Shown here one piece after another: positions 1-9,100 of a DNA stretch of 11,338 bases. The translations under genes and the position numbers were made by a program. Under the pieces are notes generated by a model, which searched no databases, was not told the origin of the DNA, and was given only the letters and a program-made list of their open reading frames with translations. The stretch is from 2-01-FULL-45-10 sp964433975. GTDB taxonomy: Bacteria; Omnitrophota; Gorgyraeia; 2-01-FULL-45-10. How positions within the stretch are numbered: the stretch's first letter is position 1; each line of letters starts with the position of its first letter. The stretch lies in NCBI GenBank assembly GCA_964433975.1, contig CAYSSS010000049.1, positions 1-11,338 on the forward strand. The letters are read 5' to 3'.

Positions 1-54
1 CCCATCAGTGAAGGGATAGCGGGGTATACGTATGATCCGTGGCTTATGTGGTAG
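1..54 (+). CDS. C-terminal tail of an upstream gene (partial)
   Basis: Reading from base 1 gives 17 codons ending at TAG 52-54, with the peptide PISEGIAGYTYDPWLMW. The other two forward frames stop within the first 20 bases, so this is the only forward frame that can be coding here. The peptide is rich in aromatic residues, as in a surface or membrane protein terminus, but it is too short to assign a family. The stop lies just before a dyad and a promoter, which fits the end of one transcription unit. It could also be chance open frame. Confidence 0.4.
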   Translation, partial: PISEGIAGYTYDPWLMW

Positions 55-56
55 GC

Positions 57-70
57 GAGGTAGATACCTC
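57..70. promoter_or_regulatory. Short inverted repeat abutting the tpsB promoter
   Basis: GAGGTA (57-62) and TACCTC (65-70) are perfect reverse complements separated by GA. The dyad ends one base before the TTGACA -35 box. There is no T-tract after it and the loop is too short for a normal hairpin, so an operator-like site is more plausible than a terminator. It may be chance. Confidence 0.25.
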
Positions 71-99
71 TTGACAACATATTTTGGGAGAAGTAAGAT
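71..99 (+). promoter_or_regulatory. Sigma70-type promoter for tpsB
   Basis: A consensus -35 TTGACA (71-76) is followed after exactly 17 bases by TAAGAT (94-99), which matches the -10 consensus at 5 of 6 positions. Transcription would start near 106. That leaves only about 6 bases before the ATG at 112 but about 30 bases before the in-frame ATG at 136, so the promoter bears on which start is used. Confidence 0.55.
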
Positions 100-111
100 A
101 GCAACCAATAA

Positions 112-1860
112 ATGAATAAAATAAAAAGTAGAGCTATGAAAGAGGTAACAAGAAAAACATTTTTCATTTTAGCGCTTGTTATCTCTTTTTTATTTTTATC
201 CAGTCAAAATATTCTCGCCCAAACCCCTCCGCCGGGACAAGAGCCGGGCGCGCAGGCGGAACGTTATAAGTATGATGTCGAGAAAGAGAAGAAGAGACTC
301 GAATATAAAAAACCAAAAGCTCCGAAGATAGAAGTTGAGAAAGAAAAAGTTAAGCCCGCTATTGAAGGCCCTTCCTTTATACTTAAAGTTGTTAATATTA
401 CCGGCTCCACCATCTTTAAAACTCAGGATTTTAAGGCAATTTATGAGCCTTATCTCAATAAAAAAGTTACCTTCCAGGACATGGAAACTGTTTCAGGAAA
501 GATCGAATCCAAATATAAAGAAAAAGGTTATTTTACTACAACAGTTTTTATTCCCCAACAGGATATTAAAGACGGCGTAATAGAAATCCGCATAGCCGAA
601 GGGAAGATGGGGCAGCTGAACGTTGAGGGGAATAAATGGTTCTCAGCTGAGTTTATAAAAAAATTCATCCACGCAAAAAAAAATGAAATATTGAATATCA
701 AAACGCTGGCACGGGATATCTTACGTTTAAACAAAAACCCCGACCTGGAAATAAAAGCCGTGCTTTCTCAAGGAAAAGACCCTCTGACCTCTGATATAGC
801 GCTGAAGGTAGATGGTAAATTTCCCTGGCACGTGGGTTTCCTGGAGGATAACCGCGGTTCGCGCCTGACAGGGAAATACCGCTCCATGTTCACCGTCCGC
901 AGCTCAAATATTTCGGGTCTGGGAGATACCATCTTCGTCAACACCCTTCTCACCGGAAGCTCTTTCGGCGAATCAGTAAGTTACAGTGTTCCTTTCGGGA
1001 CTTACGGAACAAAGATCGGCCTTGATGTAACTTATTTTGACATGGAACTCGGCAAGGAATTCGCATCTTATAATATTACAGGCAACACGCAGATCTATAC
1101 TCCTCATGTTTCATGGGAACTTGCATTGGAGGAGGACTCTGAAATCTATGCTAATCTCGGTATCGACATTAAATCGGTAAAGAAAAAAATGGAAGGTAAA
1201 AGCACGGCCAATGACCAATTACGCATACCGTATTTCGGTTTTGATTTTTCAAAAACTGATCCGGCAGGACAATCCGCATTCTCCCCGAGGTTTAATTTTG
1301 GTACATCGGGATTTTTAGGCGCATCTTCTCGCAACGATCCCAAATTGAGCAGGCCGGATTCGGGAGGATTTTTCTTTAAATATGAGCAGTCATTAAACCG
1401 CCTGCAAAAGATGTTCTTCGACAGTTATATGTATATCCGGAGCCGATTCCAGATCGCGTCCCAGCCGCTAGCGCCTTCCGAGCAGCTTCAGCTGGGAGGC
1501 GCCGAGTCTATCCGCGGCTATCCCGAAGGGGATTACATTGCGGATACCGGGGCCGTAGTGAATTTTGACTGGGTCTTTCCTATGTACATGATCCCTAAGT
1601 CCTGGAAGCTGCCGGGGCAGGATATGCCTTTGCGCCACCAGATAGAGCCCGTATTCTTTGTCGATATAGGCAGCGGGACATTAAACAAAACCCTCCCCGG
1701 AGAGAGAAATAGCAAATTTCTCGCTGCAATCGGAGGCGGTCTGCGGATAAAATTTAGGTACTTTTCTCTCCGTTTAGACTGGGCCGGCAGCATTGGCGAT
1801 AAACCGACCTCAGGCGCAGGACCATCCACTTTTTACTTTACCTTCCAATCGGAGATATAA
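112..1860 (+). CDS. TpsB outer-membrane translocator, ShlB/FhaC/HecB family
   Basis: This is the outer-membrane pore that exports the TpsA partner. Numbered from ATG 112, residues 1-36 form a signal peptide (hydrophobic 17-29, likely cleavage after ILA). A Lys/Glu-rich linker spans about 38-88. A POTRA_2-type domain lies at about 89-164 (GYFTTTVFIPQQDIKDG is typical), a second POTRA-like region at about 165-236, and a transmembrane beta-barrel fills the rest, ending FYFTFQSEI. Two hallmarks are visible: the loop-6 motif LGGAESIRGY with Arg468, and FFVDIG with Asp518, the barrel-wall motif that partners the Arg in FhaC-like proteins. At 582 residues the length is normal. The start is uncertain: ATG 136 also gives a full signal peptide beginning MKEVTRKTFF and suits the promoter position better, while neither ATG has a strong Shine-Dalgarno. 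The nearby tpsA makes its substrate clear. The family call is secure. Confidence 0.93.
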   Translation: MNKIKSRAMKEVTRKTFFILALVISFLFLSSQNILAQTPPPGQEPGAQAERYKYDVEKEKKRLEYKKPKAPKIEVEKEKVKPAIEGPSFILKVVNITGSTIFKTQDFKAIYEPYLNKKVTFQDMETVSGKIESKYKEKGYFTTTVFIPQQDIKDGVIEIRIAEGKMGQLNVEGNKWFSAEFIKKFIHAKKNEILNIKTLARDILRLNKNPDLEIKAVLSQGKDPLTSDIALKVDGKFPWHVGFLEDNRGSRLTGKYRSMFTVRSSNISGLGDTIFVNTLLTGSSFGESVSYSVPFGTYGTKIGLDVTYFDMELGKEFASYNITGNTQIYTPHVSWELALEEDSEIYANLGIDIKSVKKKMEGKSTANDQLRIPYFGFDFSKTDPAGQSAFSPRFNFGTSGFLGASSRNDPKLSRPDSGGFFFKYEQSLNRLQKMFFDSYMYIRSRFQIASQPLAPSEQLQLGGAESIRGYPEGDYIADTGAVVNFDWVFPMYMIPKSWKLPGQDMPLRHQIEPVFFVDIGSGTLNKTLPGERNSKFLAAIGGGLRIKFRYFSLRLDWAGSIGDKPTSGAGPSTFYFTFQSEI

Positions 1861-1863
1861 GAG

Positions 1864-1879
1864 TTTAAACCGGTTTAAA
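1864..1879. promoter_or_regulatory. Perfect 16-bp palindrome downstream of tpsB
   Basis: TTTAAACCGGTTTAAA is its own reverse complement and starts three bases after the tpsB stop codon. As a hairpin it would have only an A/T stem and no T-tract, so it is a poor terminator. The symmetry suits a dimeric DNA-binding protein, and it sits about 15 bp upstream of the next -35 box. The function is unknown. Confidence 0.35.
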
Positions 1880-1894
1880 TCTCCTCCCTAAGGC

Positions 1895-1922
1895 TTGCCT
1901 CTTTGAGTTAATATGATATACT
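1895..1922 (+). promoter_or_regulatory. Extended -10 promoter for the Cache gene and tpsA
   Basis: TATACT (1917-1922) matches the -10 consensus at 5 of 6 positions and carries an upstream TG at 1914-1915, giving the extended -10 form TGnTATACT. A -35-like TTGCCT (4 of 6) at 1895-1900 stands 16 bases away. Transcription would begin near 1929, leaving a leader of about 32 bases. An alternative pairing, TTGAGT (1903-1908) with TATGAT (1924-1929), has only a 15-bp spacer. Confidence 0.5.
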
Positions 1923-1946
1923 TTATGATGCAATACTATCGTATGT

Positions 1947-1954
1947 AGGGGGGG
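1947..1954 (+). promoter_or_regulatory. G-rich ribosome binding site of the Cache gene
   Basis: An A followed by seven G residues ends 6 bases before the ATG at 1961, which is normal Shine-Dalgarno spacing. It resembles AGGAGG with the inner A replaced by G. This supports the ATG at 1961 as start. A homopolymeric G7 tract could also slip in replication, which would alter initiation strength and not the reading frame. Confidence 0.5.
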
Positions 1955-1960
1955 CAGCGC

Positions 1961-3169
1961 ATGGACACTACAAAAAATTTTTTCCTGGCCAAACAAGAAA
2001 TAACCCGGCAAAAACTCCGTGTTAAATTAAAAACCGCATTGTTTACATCTATAGCCGCGGTCATATTTTTATCCAGCCTGATAGGCATAGTCTATTTCTT
2101 AGGATTTAATTTGCTCCGCGACAAGGCCGTTGAAAGTCAGAGCGAAATGGCACGGACCTTAGCGGCTTCAGTCAAGGCTACCGTTGAAAAAGAGGCCGAA
2201 CTGCTAAAGCTAAACGCAAATAGCCAGTTTGTGATAGACGCGCTGAAGAAAAACAACCTGAAGTATCTTAAAAAAGACGAGAAGGAGATACAGCGCTATC
2301 TCATGGATATGGACAAGAGGTGGATCGAGGCGCCCGCCGACCACCCCTTCCTCAAAGATTATCTCGAAAATGGACTCAGTCTCAGGCTAAGGGAGCTTAA
2401 GTTGGAAAAGGAGGAGTTGGTCACAGTCCTCGTCATCGATAAGTTCAGTGGTTTAACGGGCTCTACAGCAAGGCAATCGGGATTTTACAGTTTTGACCAG
2501 GATTGGTGGCTGAACTCATATGCGAAAGGCCGCGGTAAGCTTTTTGTCGGAGGCGTCGAATATGATGAAGAGAGCAACTTGTGGTGCCTGCCGTTCGCCG
2601 CTCCGGTTGAAGACGAAACCGGAGATGTCATTGGTGTTTATAAAGCCGCGGTCAGTATTGACACGTTCTTTAAGCCATTAGTAGATTTTAAATTAGGTAA
2701 AACCGGCAATGTCGTTATAGCGGACGACAAGGCATTCCTCGTTTATCATTATAAGGCCTCGCCTTTCGCCAACAAATTCTGCGAATATGAAGAATTTCAG
2801 AAGACATTGCAGAATGTCGACAAATGGGGAGTGCTCGATAGCGCCTATCTTAATCGTGGGAAAACGCTTGTAGCCTATTCAGAAGTCGCCAGTCCGCTAT
2901 TATCGGCTAAAGGAATTAATTGGTTCGTATTTGTTGAGCGGGATTTACGGGAAATATTCGGGCCTCTGTACAGGCTAATCTTTACAATGATCATTATCGG
3001 GATAGCGTTGACCATCATACTGGCTTTGTCGGTGTTCATTTTAAGCGGCCAGGAGCCTCCAAGCTATTCAATGTTGCAGGTGATCAAGGACAATGCCAAG
3101 GCAAAAACAGAGCAGAGTGATATTAATCCAGCGGAAGAGAGAGCTAAAAGAGTGCACAAAGAGAAATAG
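1961..3169 (+). CDS. Membrane-anchored double-Cache (dCache_1) sensor-like protein without output domain
   Basis: The 402-residue product has a basic N-terminus, TM helix 1 at about 25-48, an extracytoplasmic region at about 50-335, TM helix 2 at about 337-362, and a 40-residue charged cytoplasmic tail. The outer region has the dCache_1 pattern: a long helix after TM1, then DWW (181-183) leading to PFAAPVEDETGDVIGVYKAA, as in Cache domains that close with PV.D..G...GV, and FKLGKTGNVVIADD of the membrane-distal/proximal linker. Cache domains bind small ligands in chemoreceptors and histidine kinases. Here no HAMP, methyl-accepting, kinase, GGDEF or phosphatase domain follows TM2, which is unusual. 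Its own promoter and ribosome binding site lie upstream, and tpsA starts 11 bases after its stop, suggesting a shared transcript. It may signal through a partner protein, or it may use the fold to assist the secreted protein; neither can be told from sequence. Confidence 0.8.
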   Translation: MDTTKNFFLAKQEITRQKLRVKLKTALFTSIAAVIFLSSLIGIVYFLGFNLLRDKAVESQSEMARTLAASVKATVEKEAELLKLNANSQFVIDALKKNNLKYLKKDEKEIQRYLMDMDKRWIEAPADHPFLKDYLENGLSLRLRELKLEKEELVTVLVIDKFSGLTGSTARQSGFYSFDQDWWLNSYAKGRGKLFVGGVEYDEESNLWCLPFAAPVEDETGDVIGVYKAAVSIDTFFKPLVDFKLGKTGNVVIADDKAFLVYHYKASPFANKFCEYEEFQKTLQNVDKWGVLDSAYLNRGKTLVAYSEVASPLLSAKGINWFVFVERDLREIFGPLYRLIFTMIIIGIALTIILALSVFILSGQEPPSYSMLQVIKDNAKAKTEQSDINPAEERAKRVHKEK

Positions 3170-3180
3170 CTGGTAGAAAA

Positions 3181-6100
3181 ATGAATACAAAACGGATAGT
3201 CATAATATTGCTCGCAGTTGGCTTGTGGGTAGGATCGTGCTATGCGGATTCTCAGGATCAGAACGAACTCCCCGTGGTGAATGATCCCGGCACCGCGAGC
3301 GTGACCGTAGATCCAGCCACATCCACCATGTCGTGGACTGCCGCGGAACCCGTTACCATTATGCAGCTTACCAGCGGTAATATCGGCCGCGATGCGACTC
3401 TTAATATATATCTTCCAACAGATGATAGCAGGTTGCTGGCCAAGGTCACCAGCGGTGGCCCGAGCTATTGGGATGGAGCTGTCAATTGTTTAAAAGGACT
3501 CTTTGTATTTGAAAATCAAGCAGGCCTTAACATTGGTCAACATGCGCAGGTTAATGTCAATAATTTTGTAGCCACCACCCTGGATATATCCGCCAACAAT
3601 TTCAGGAATGGAAACTATATCTTTGAGTATAAACCCGGCTCTCCCTACAGCCAGATCTTAAACCAAGGGCGTATCACGGGTAATAATATCGCCTTGATAG
3701 CGAGCGCGGTAGATAATCAGGGGATAGTCACAGGCCGTCTGGGTAATGTGTTCTTTATATCCGGCGACAGATCTACTGTAAGTTTTGATAATAAGGGGAT
3801 GATCCAGGTAGAGGTTGATCGCGAGACCGGCGGTAGGGTATTTGATAAGGATGGGAACGAAGTTAAAGACGCGCTCGTAAATTCCGGCACCGCTCAAGGG
3901 GCGCAGGTAGTGATGGAGGCCAGGGTCGCGGCTGATGTCTTTAAGAATGCGGTCAATCAGACAGGGATTATTAAGGCAACCGGATTCAGTGAAGAGAATG
4001 GCGTGATACGCGTCATCGCTAATGGAAACGTTCAGATCTCAGGGGTCATGAAGATAGAAGACAGGCCTTCCTCTCAGCAGATCCAGGTCTCTTCCTGGAA
4101 TTCTGTAACCGTAGATGCTGAATTTGAGGCGGTAGGTAATACCAAGATCACCGCATTTAAAGATATTATGGTTAATGCCAATGTCATAACTGATACGGGT
4201 AATCTTGAGCTTTTAGCGGATGCGGACTTAGACGGCATAGGCTCTTTCAGGCAGGCTAAAAGCGCAACGATATCTACAGTTGGTACCGGTAATATTACCA
4301 TTCAGTCATCGGGACAAAGTACACTTGCCGATATTATCTCAGCTGGTGACCTTACCCTGAGGCAGGGCGGTATCCCGGCAGTATTTGACCAGTGGCCTGA
4401 CTCACATATCATTACCAATGGGTCTTTTACAATAGGCGAAGGGGTATCTCTTAACGCAGCCAACACTCTTTACGAAGTTGGTAAAGACTGGCTGAAATTT
4501 GGCGTATTCAGCCCTCAACTATCCACAGTTTCGCTAGTTTCGGATAAATCAGCGTTTGTAAAAGGGTCAAATATCTTTTATAACTTCACTATCATAGAAC
4601 CCGGAAAGATAGTCAGGTTCGATGGTGACCAGACGCAGGCTATTTTAGGGGTTTTGACCTTAAAAGGAGCATATGGGAGGTTGTTAGTCCTTGGTTCAAT
4701 AGAGCCGCCCAAACAATGGAAGATACTGCCGCAAGGCGAAACAGATATATTATTCACACAGATCGGTGATTGCTACAACGCCCGCGGCCCTCCGCTAAAG
4801 GCAACACATTCAAGCTCTCTCGGAAATCTCACCAATTTTGACCTTGATCCGTATTGGACAGGTCAAGGTTTATCCTCTTTATGGTCGGATCCTGATAACT
4901 GGGATACAGGCATAGTTCCGACCGCATTTGATGCCGTTACTTTCGATGGCATAACCGGTTTAAACCCCAATAAAGATTCCGTAATAGACGCTGATTTTCA
5001 GGGCACAGTAGCATCGCTTACCATAACCAGCTATACTGGCACAATCACCCTCGAACGTAACTTTACCATAACCAATACCTTTTCATCTTCAGGCGGCACT
5101 CTTGACATTGCCGCGTATTCCATAACCGCAGGCGGATTAGTCCTTTCCGGCGGCACAATTACGGGTTCGACCGGCGTCATCACGAGCTCCACTGACTATG
5201 ACGTCAGAAAAGGCGCGATAAACTCGATTTTAGCGGGCAGCGTCGCGCTCAACAAGACCACTGTGGATACAGTCACGCTTGGTGGCGCCAGTACCTTTAC
5301 CGGCGGCGTGAACTTTAGCGCCGGTACGCTCAATATCAATCACGGGCAGGCGCTCGGCGCGGTTGGCGGCACATTCACCATTGCCAACGGGACTACAATA
5401 GATAATACCTATGCCTATTCCAGCGCGACCAACTGCGTTGTCACGACGCTTGATTACCCGATGGTATGGAATGGCAGCTTCGTCTTTAACGGCTCAAACA
5501 GCCTCAACCTCGGCGCCGGCGCCGTTACCATGACCGCGGATTGCACGCTGACCATCAACTACAACGAACTCACTGTCGGAGGCGCAATAAGCGGCAATTA
5601 CAAGTTGACCAAGGCAGGAAGCTACTCGCTGACCCTGGGCGGGACGAATGATTTTACCGGCGGCGTGACCTTGATCGCCGGAACACTGAATATCAATAAC
5701 GCGCAGGCGCTCGGCACTACGGCCGGCATATTCACCGTATCCGGAACCTCGACAATAGACAATAAATCTGGCGCCGATATCATTCTCCTCGATTATCCTA
5801 TAGCATTGAACGGAAACCTTACCTTTACCGGCAATCGCAACCTAAATCTCGGCGCAGGGGGCGTGACGATGAACGCGAACCGCACCATAACTGTCACTAA
5901 CTGGTATGCTAATTTCACAATAGGCGGCGCTATCGGCGAGAGCGGCGGAGCGCGCATCCTGACAAAGGCCGGAGCGGGCGCTCTCACGTTAAGCGGTAAC
6001 AACACTTACAGCGGCGGCACGACCCTGTCAGCCGGCACGCTCAATATCAACAATGCCGGGGCAATAGGGACAGGCACGCTTACCATATCCTCCGGGAAGA

Positions 6101-9100
6101 TAGATAATACATTAGGCGGTTCTGTTATATTGTCGAGCAATAATGCCCAGGCTTGGAATGGCGATTTCACCTTCATTGGCACTAATGACCTGAACCTCGG
6201 CACAGGCACTGTGACACTTAGCGCCAACCGCACAGTGAAGGTCACTAATCCAGCCGGCACGCTCACGGTTGGCGGCGTTATCGGAGGCGCCTACAGCCTG
6301 ACGAAAGAAGAACCGGGCACGCTCAAACTTACCGGCGAAGGCGGCGCCTGCTCCTATTCAGGCGGCACCGTTATCAGCAGCGGGACATTACTGGTGGATC
6401 TTGCTAATAGGAATAATGTGATCTCAAGTTCATCAATCCTTACATTAGGCGGCGGTACCCTGAAGATACTCGGCAAGGCGGGCGATGTTTCAAGCCAGAC
6501 ATTAGGCAATATAACCGTCAATTTAGGCGCGAGCGTTATTGAGATCAACTCCAATACCGGCACGAGCACAACTCTTACCTTAGGCAATACCTGGACCCGC
6601 AATACAGGCGGAGTTTTAAACATAGACATATCATCAGCCAATACCACACTTATATCGAACCCAGGCCTTACTAACGGTATTATCGGCGGATATGCTACAA
6701 TAACAGACGGCACTACGACAGGCTTTGCCACCGTGTCAGTCGGCAATATCGCGCGTTATACAGGCGGCGAGGCTCTTGTGACCGATAGCAACAACACCGC
6801 TACAAACTACACTCTCTCCGCAAGCCTCGACATGACCGACGCCAGCCACGCCACGAATACACTCATCATAGACACTTCAAGCGGCGTGGTGACGCTTGAC
6901 CTTGTCTCGACATCGAACGTGCTTAGTTTTACAGGAGGTGTCATACTTATTACCGGCCCGAACGACTGCACCATCCAAAACGCGCAGGTGGGCGCGAGCG
7001 CTGAAAGGCTCATCATCAAGCACTTTGGTTCGGGCATGCTCACCATAAGCGGCACTGTTTCCGGCACGACCGGCGGACTGACCAAATCCGGCTCAGGCAC
7101 GCTCACCCTGACAGGCGCCAATACGTATTCAGACGGCACAACCCTTAACGCGGGCACGCTTAACATCAATAACGCGGCAGCCATCGGTTCAGGTACGTTG
7201 ATTATAGATGGTGGAATTATCGATAATACTTCCGGTACCGACATCACATTATCAAATAATAATGCGCAGGCCTGGAACAACAATTTTACCTTTACCGGCA
7301 CCAACAGTATAACCCTTGGCACCGGCGCTGTAACGCTCGGAAATAATATCACCGTCACTGCCGACGCCGGCACCTTTGCCGTTAACGGCATCATAAGCGG
7401 CTCATACGGCATAACCAAAAACGGCTCGGGCACGCTGACTTTAGGCGGCATCAATACCTTTACCGGCGGCGTGACCCTGAACGCCGGCCAGCTTAATATT
7501 AATAGCGCCAACGCTCTCGGCGCCGCAGCCGGTATATTTACCATTAACGGCGGCTCGATAGATAACACCTCCGGTGTCACAATCACTATGGCCATCGCCA
7601 ATCCGAAAGTCTGGAACAGCGATTTTGAGTTTATAGGCAGCAATAATCTGTATTTCACCACCGGCACGACGACCCTGAGCGGCAGCCGTATTATCACTGT
7701 TACTGCCAAGTCTCTCTATGACCGCGGCGCCATATACGGTTACGGGTGCGACCTGACCAAGAATGGTGAAGGATACTTGTATCTGTATACGGGCATCTTG
7801 TATTATACCGGCAACACCACGATAAACGCCGGTACATTGAGGCTGGGAGCCGATAACGCGTTCGGCGGCGTCGGTAAGACAGTCACATTGAATCCCGGCG
7901 GGACGTTAATACTGGATAGCCAGATAGCGCTTGGCGACGTGAACAATACTCTTGTCATAAACGGCGGGACCCTCAATTCGAACTCAGTCGTTTATACCGC
8001 GCTTACTAATAATCACGCCCAGATATGGAACGACGATTTTATCTTTACCGGCACTTATGAACTAAATTTGGGTTACGGGCCGGTAACGCTGACCAAGGAC
8101 GTCATGATAACCGTTAACGCGAAGACCTTGATAGTCGGCGGTGTGATAAGCGGCGATTATAAATTGACCAAGGACGGTTCAGGCGCGCTGACATTGAGCA
8201 ATGCCAACACATTTACGGGCGGCGTGACACTAAGCGCCGGGATATTAAATATCAATAACGCGCAGTCGCTGGGCACTGCGGCTGGAACGTTTACGATAAC
8301 CGGCGGGACGATAGATAACACGTCGAGCGCCGACATCACGACGCTTAATTACCCGATGGCCTGGGATGGTAACTTCGCGTTTACCGGCACACGCGACCTG
8401 AATCTCGGAACGGGGGCAGTGACGATGAGCGCGAGCCGCACCCTGACGATCAACGGTGGAATCCTTACTGTAGGCGGCATTATAGGCGGCGGGGCATATT
8501 TGCTAACCAAATCAGGAACGGGCGCGCTTACGTTAAGCGGTATTAATACTTACAGCGGCGGCACGACCCTGTCAGCCGGCACGCTAAATATCAATAACGG
8601 CCAGGCACTTGGTTCCGCCACCGGCACGACCTTCATCATCTCCTCGGGCGCGAAGATCGATAATACCTCAGGCATCTTGGTCACAACGCTCGATTATCAC
8701 ATGCACTGGGCCAGTTTTACATTCATCGGGACAAATGACCTTGATCTGGGCGCCAACACGGCCACCATGACCGCTAATACTACTGTCATAATATCCGCCG
8801 GCACGCTAACAGTCGGCGGCGCTATCGGCGGCGCTTACAGCCTGACGAAAGAAGGAGCCGGCACGCTTGAGCTCACCGGAGCAAATAGCTATACTAAAAA
8901 TACCACGATCAATAATGGCACGCTCCTGGTAAATCTCTCCGCAAGGAACAATGTGCTCCCCAATACCGTCAGCACTTACTTGTATCTCGGCGGCGGCACA
9001 CTGAACATAAAAGGCAAGGCCTCCACGGTATCCAGCCAGAGCATGAGCAATGTGAGCGTTACTTTTAACTCCGGCGCGAGCAATATCACCATTGATAACA

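Noticed and set aside
1885..1904. Possible terminator after tpsB (AGGC-TT-GCCT at 1891-1900)
   Set aside because: The stem has only 4 bp with a 2-base loop and no T-tract, and it overlaps the likely -35 box.
4956..4972. AACCGGTTTAAAC resembles the 1864-1879 palindrome
   Set aside because: It is an incomplete match inside tpsA coding sequence and reads as ordinary codons (ITGLN); most likely coincidence.
5793..6746. Three consecutive antisense open frames
   Set aside because: Composition is that of shadows of the PATR repeats, with no independent evidence of coding.
6807..7709. Antisense open frame (300 codons) on the - strand
   Set aside because: Same explanation: low stop-codon density opposite the repeat codons. 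No start signal or domain was recognised.
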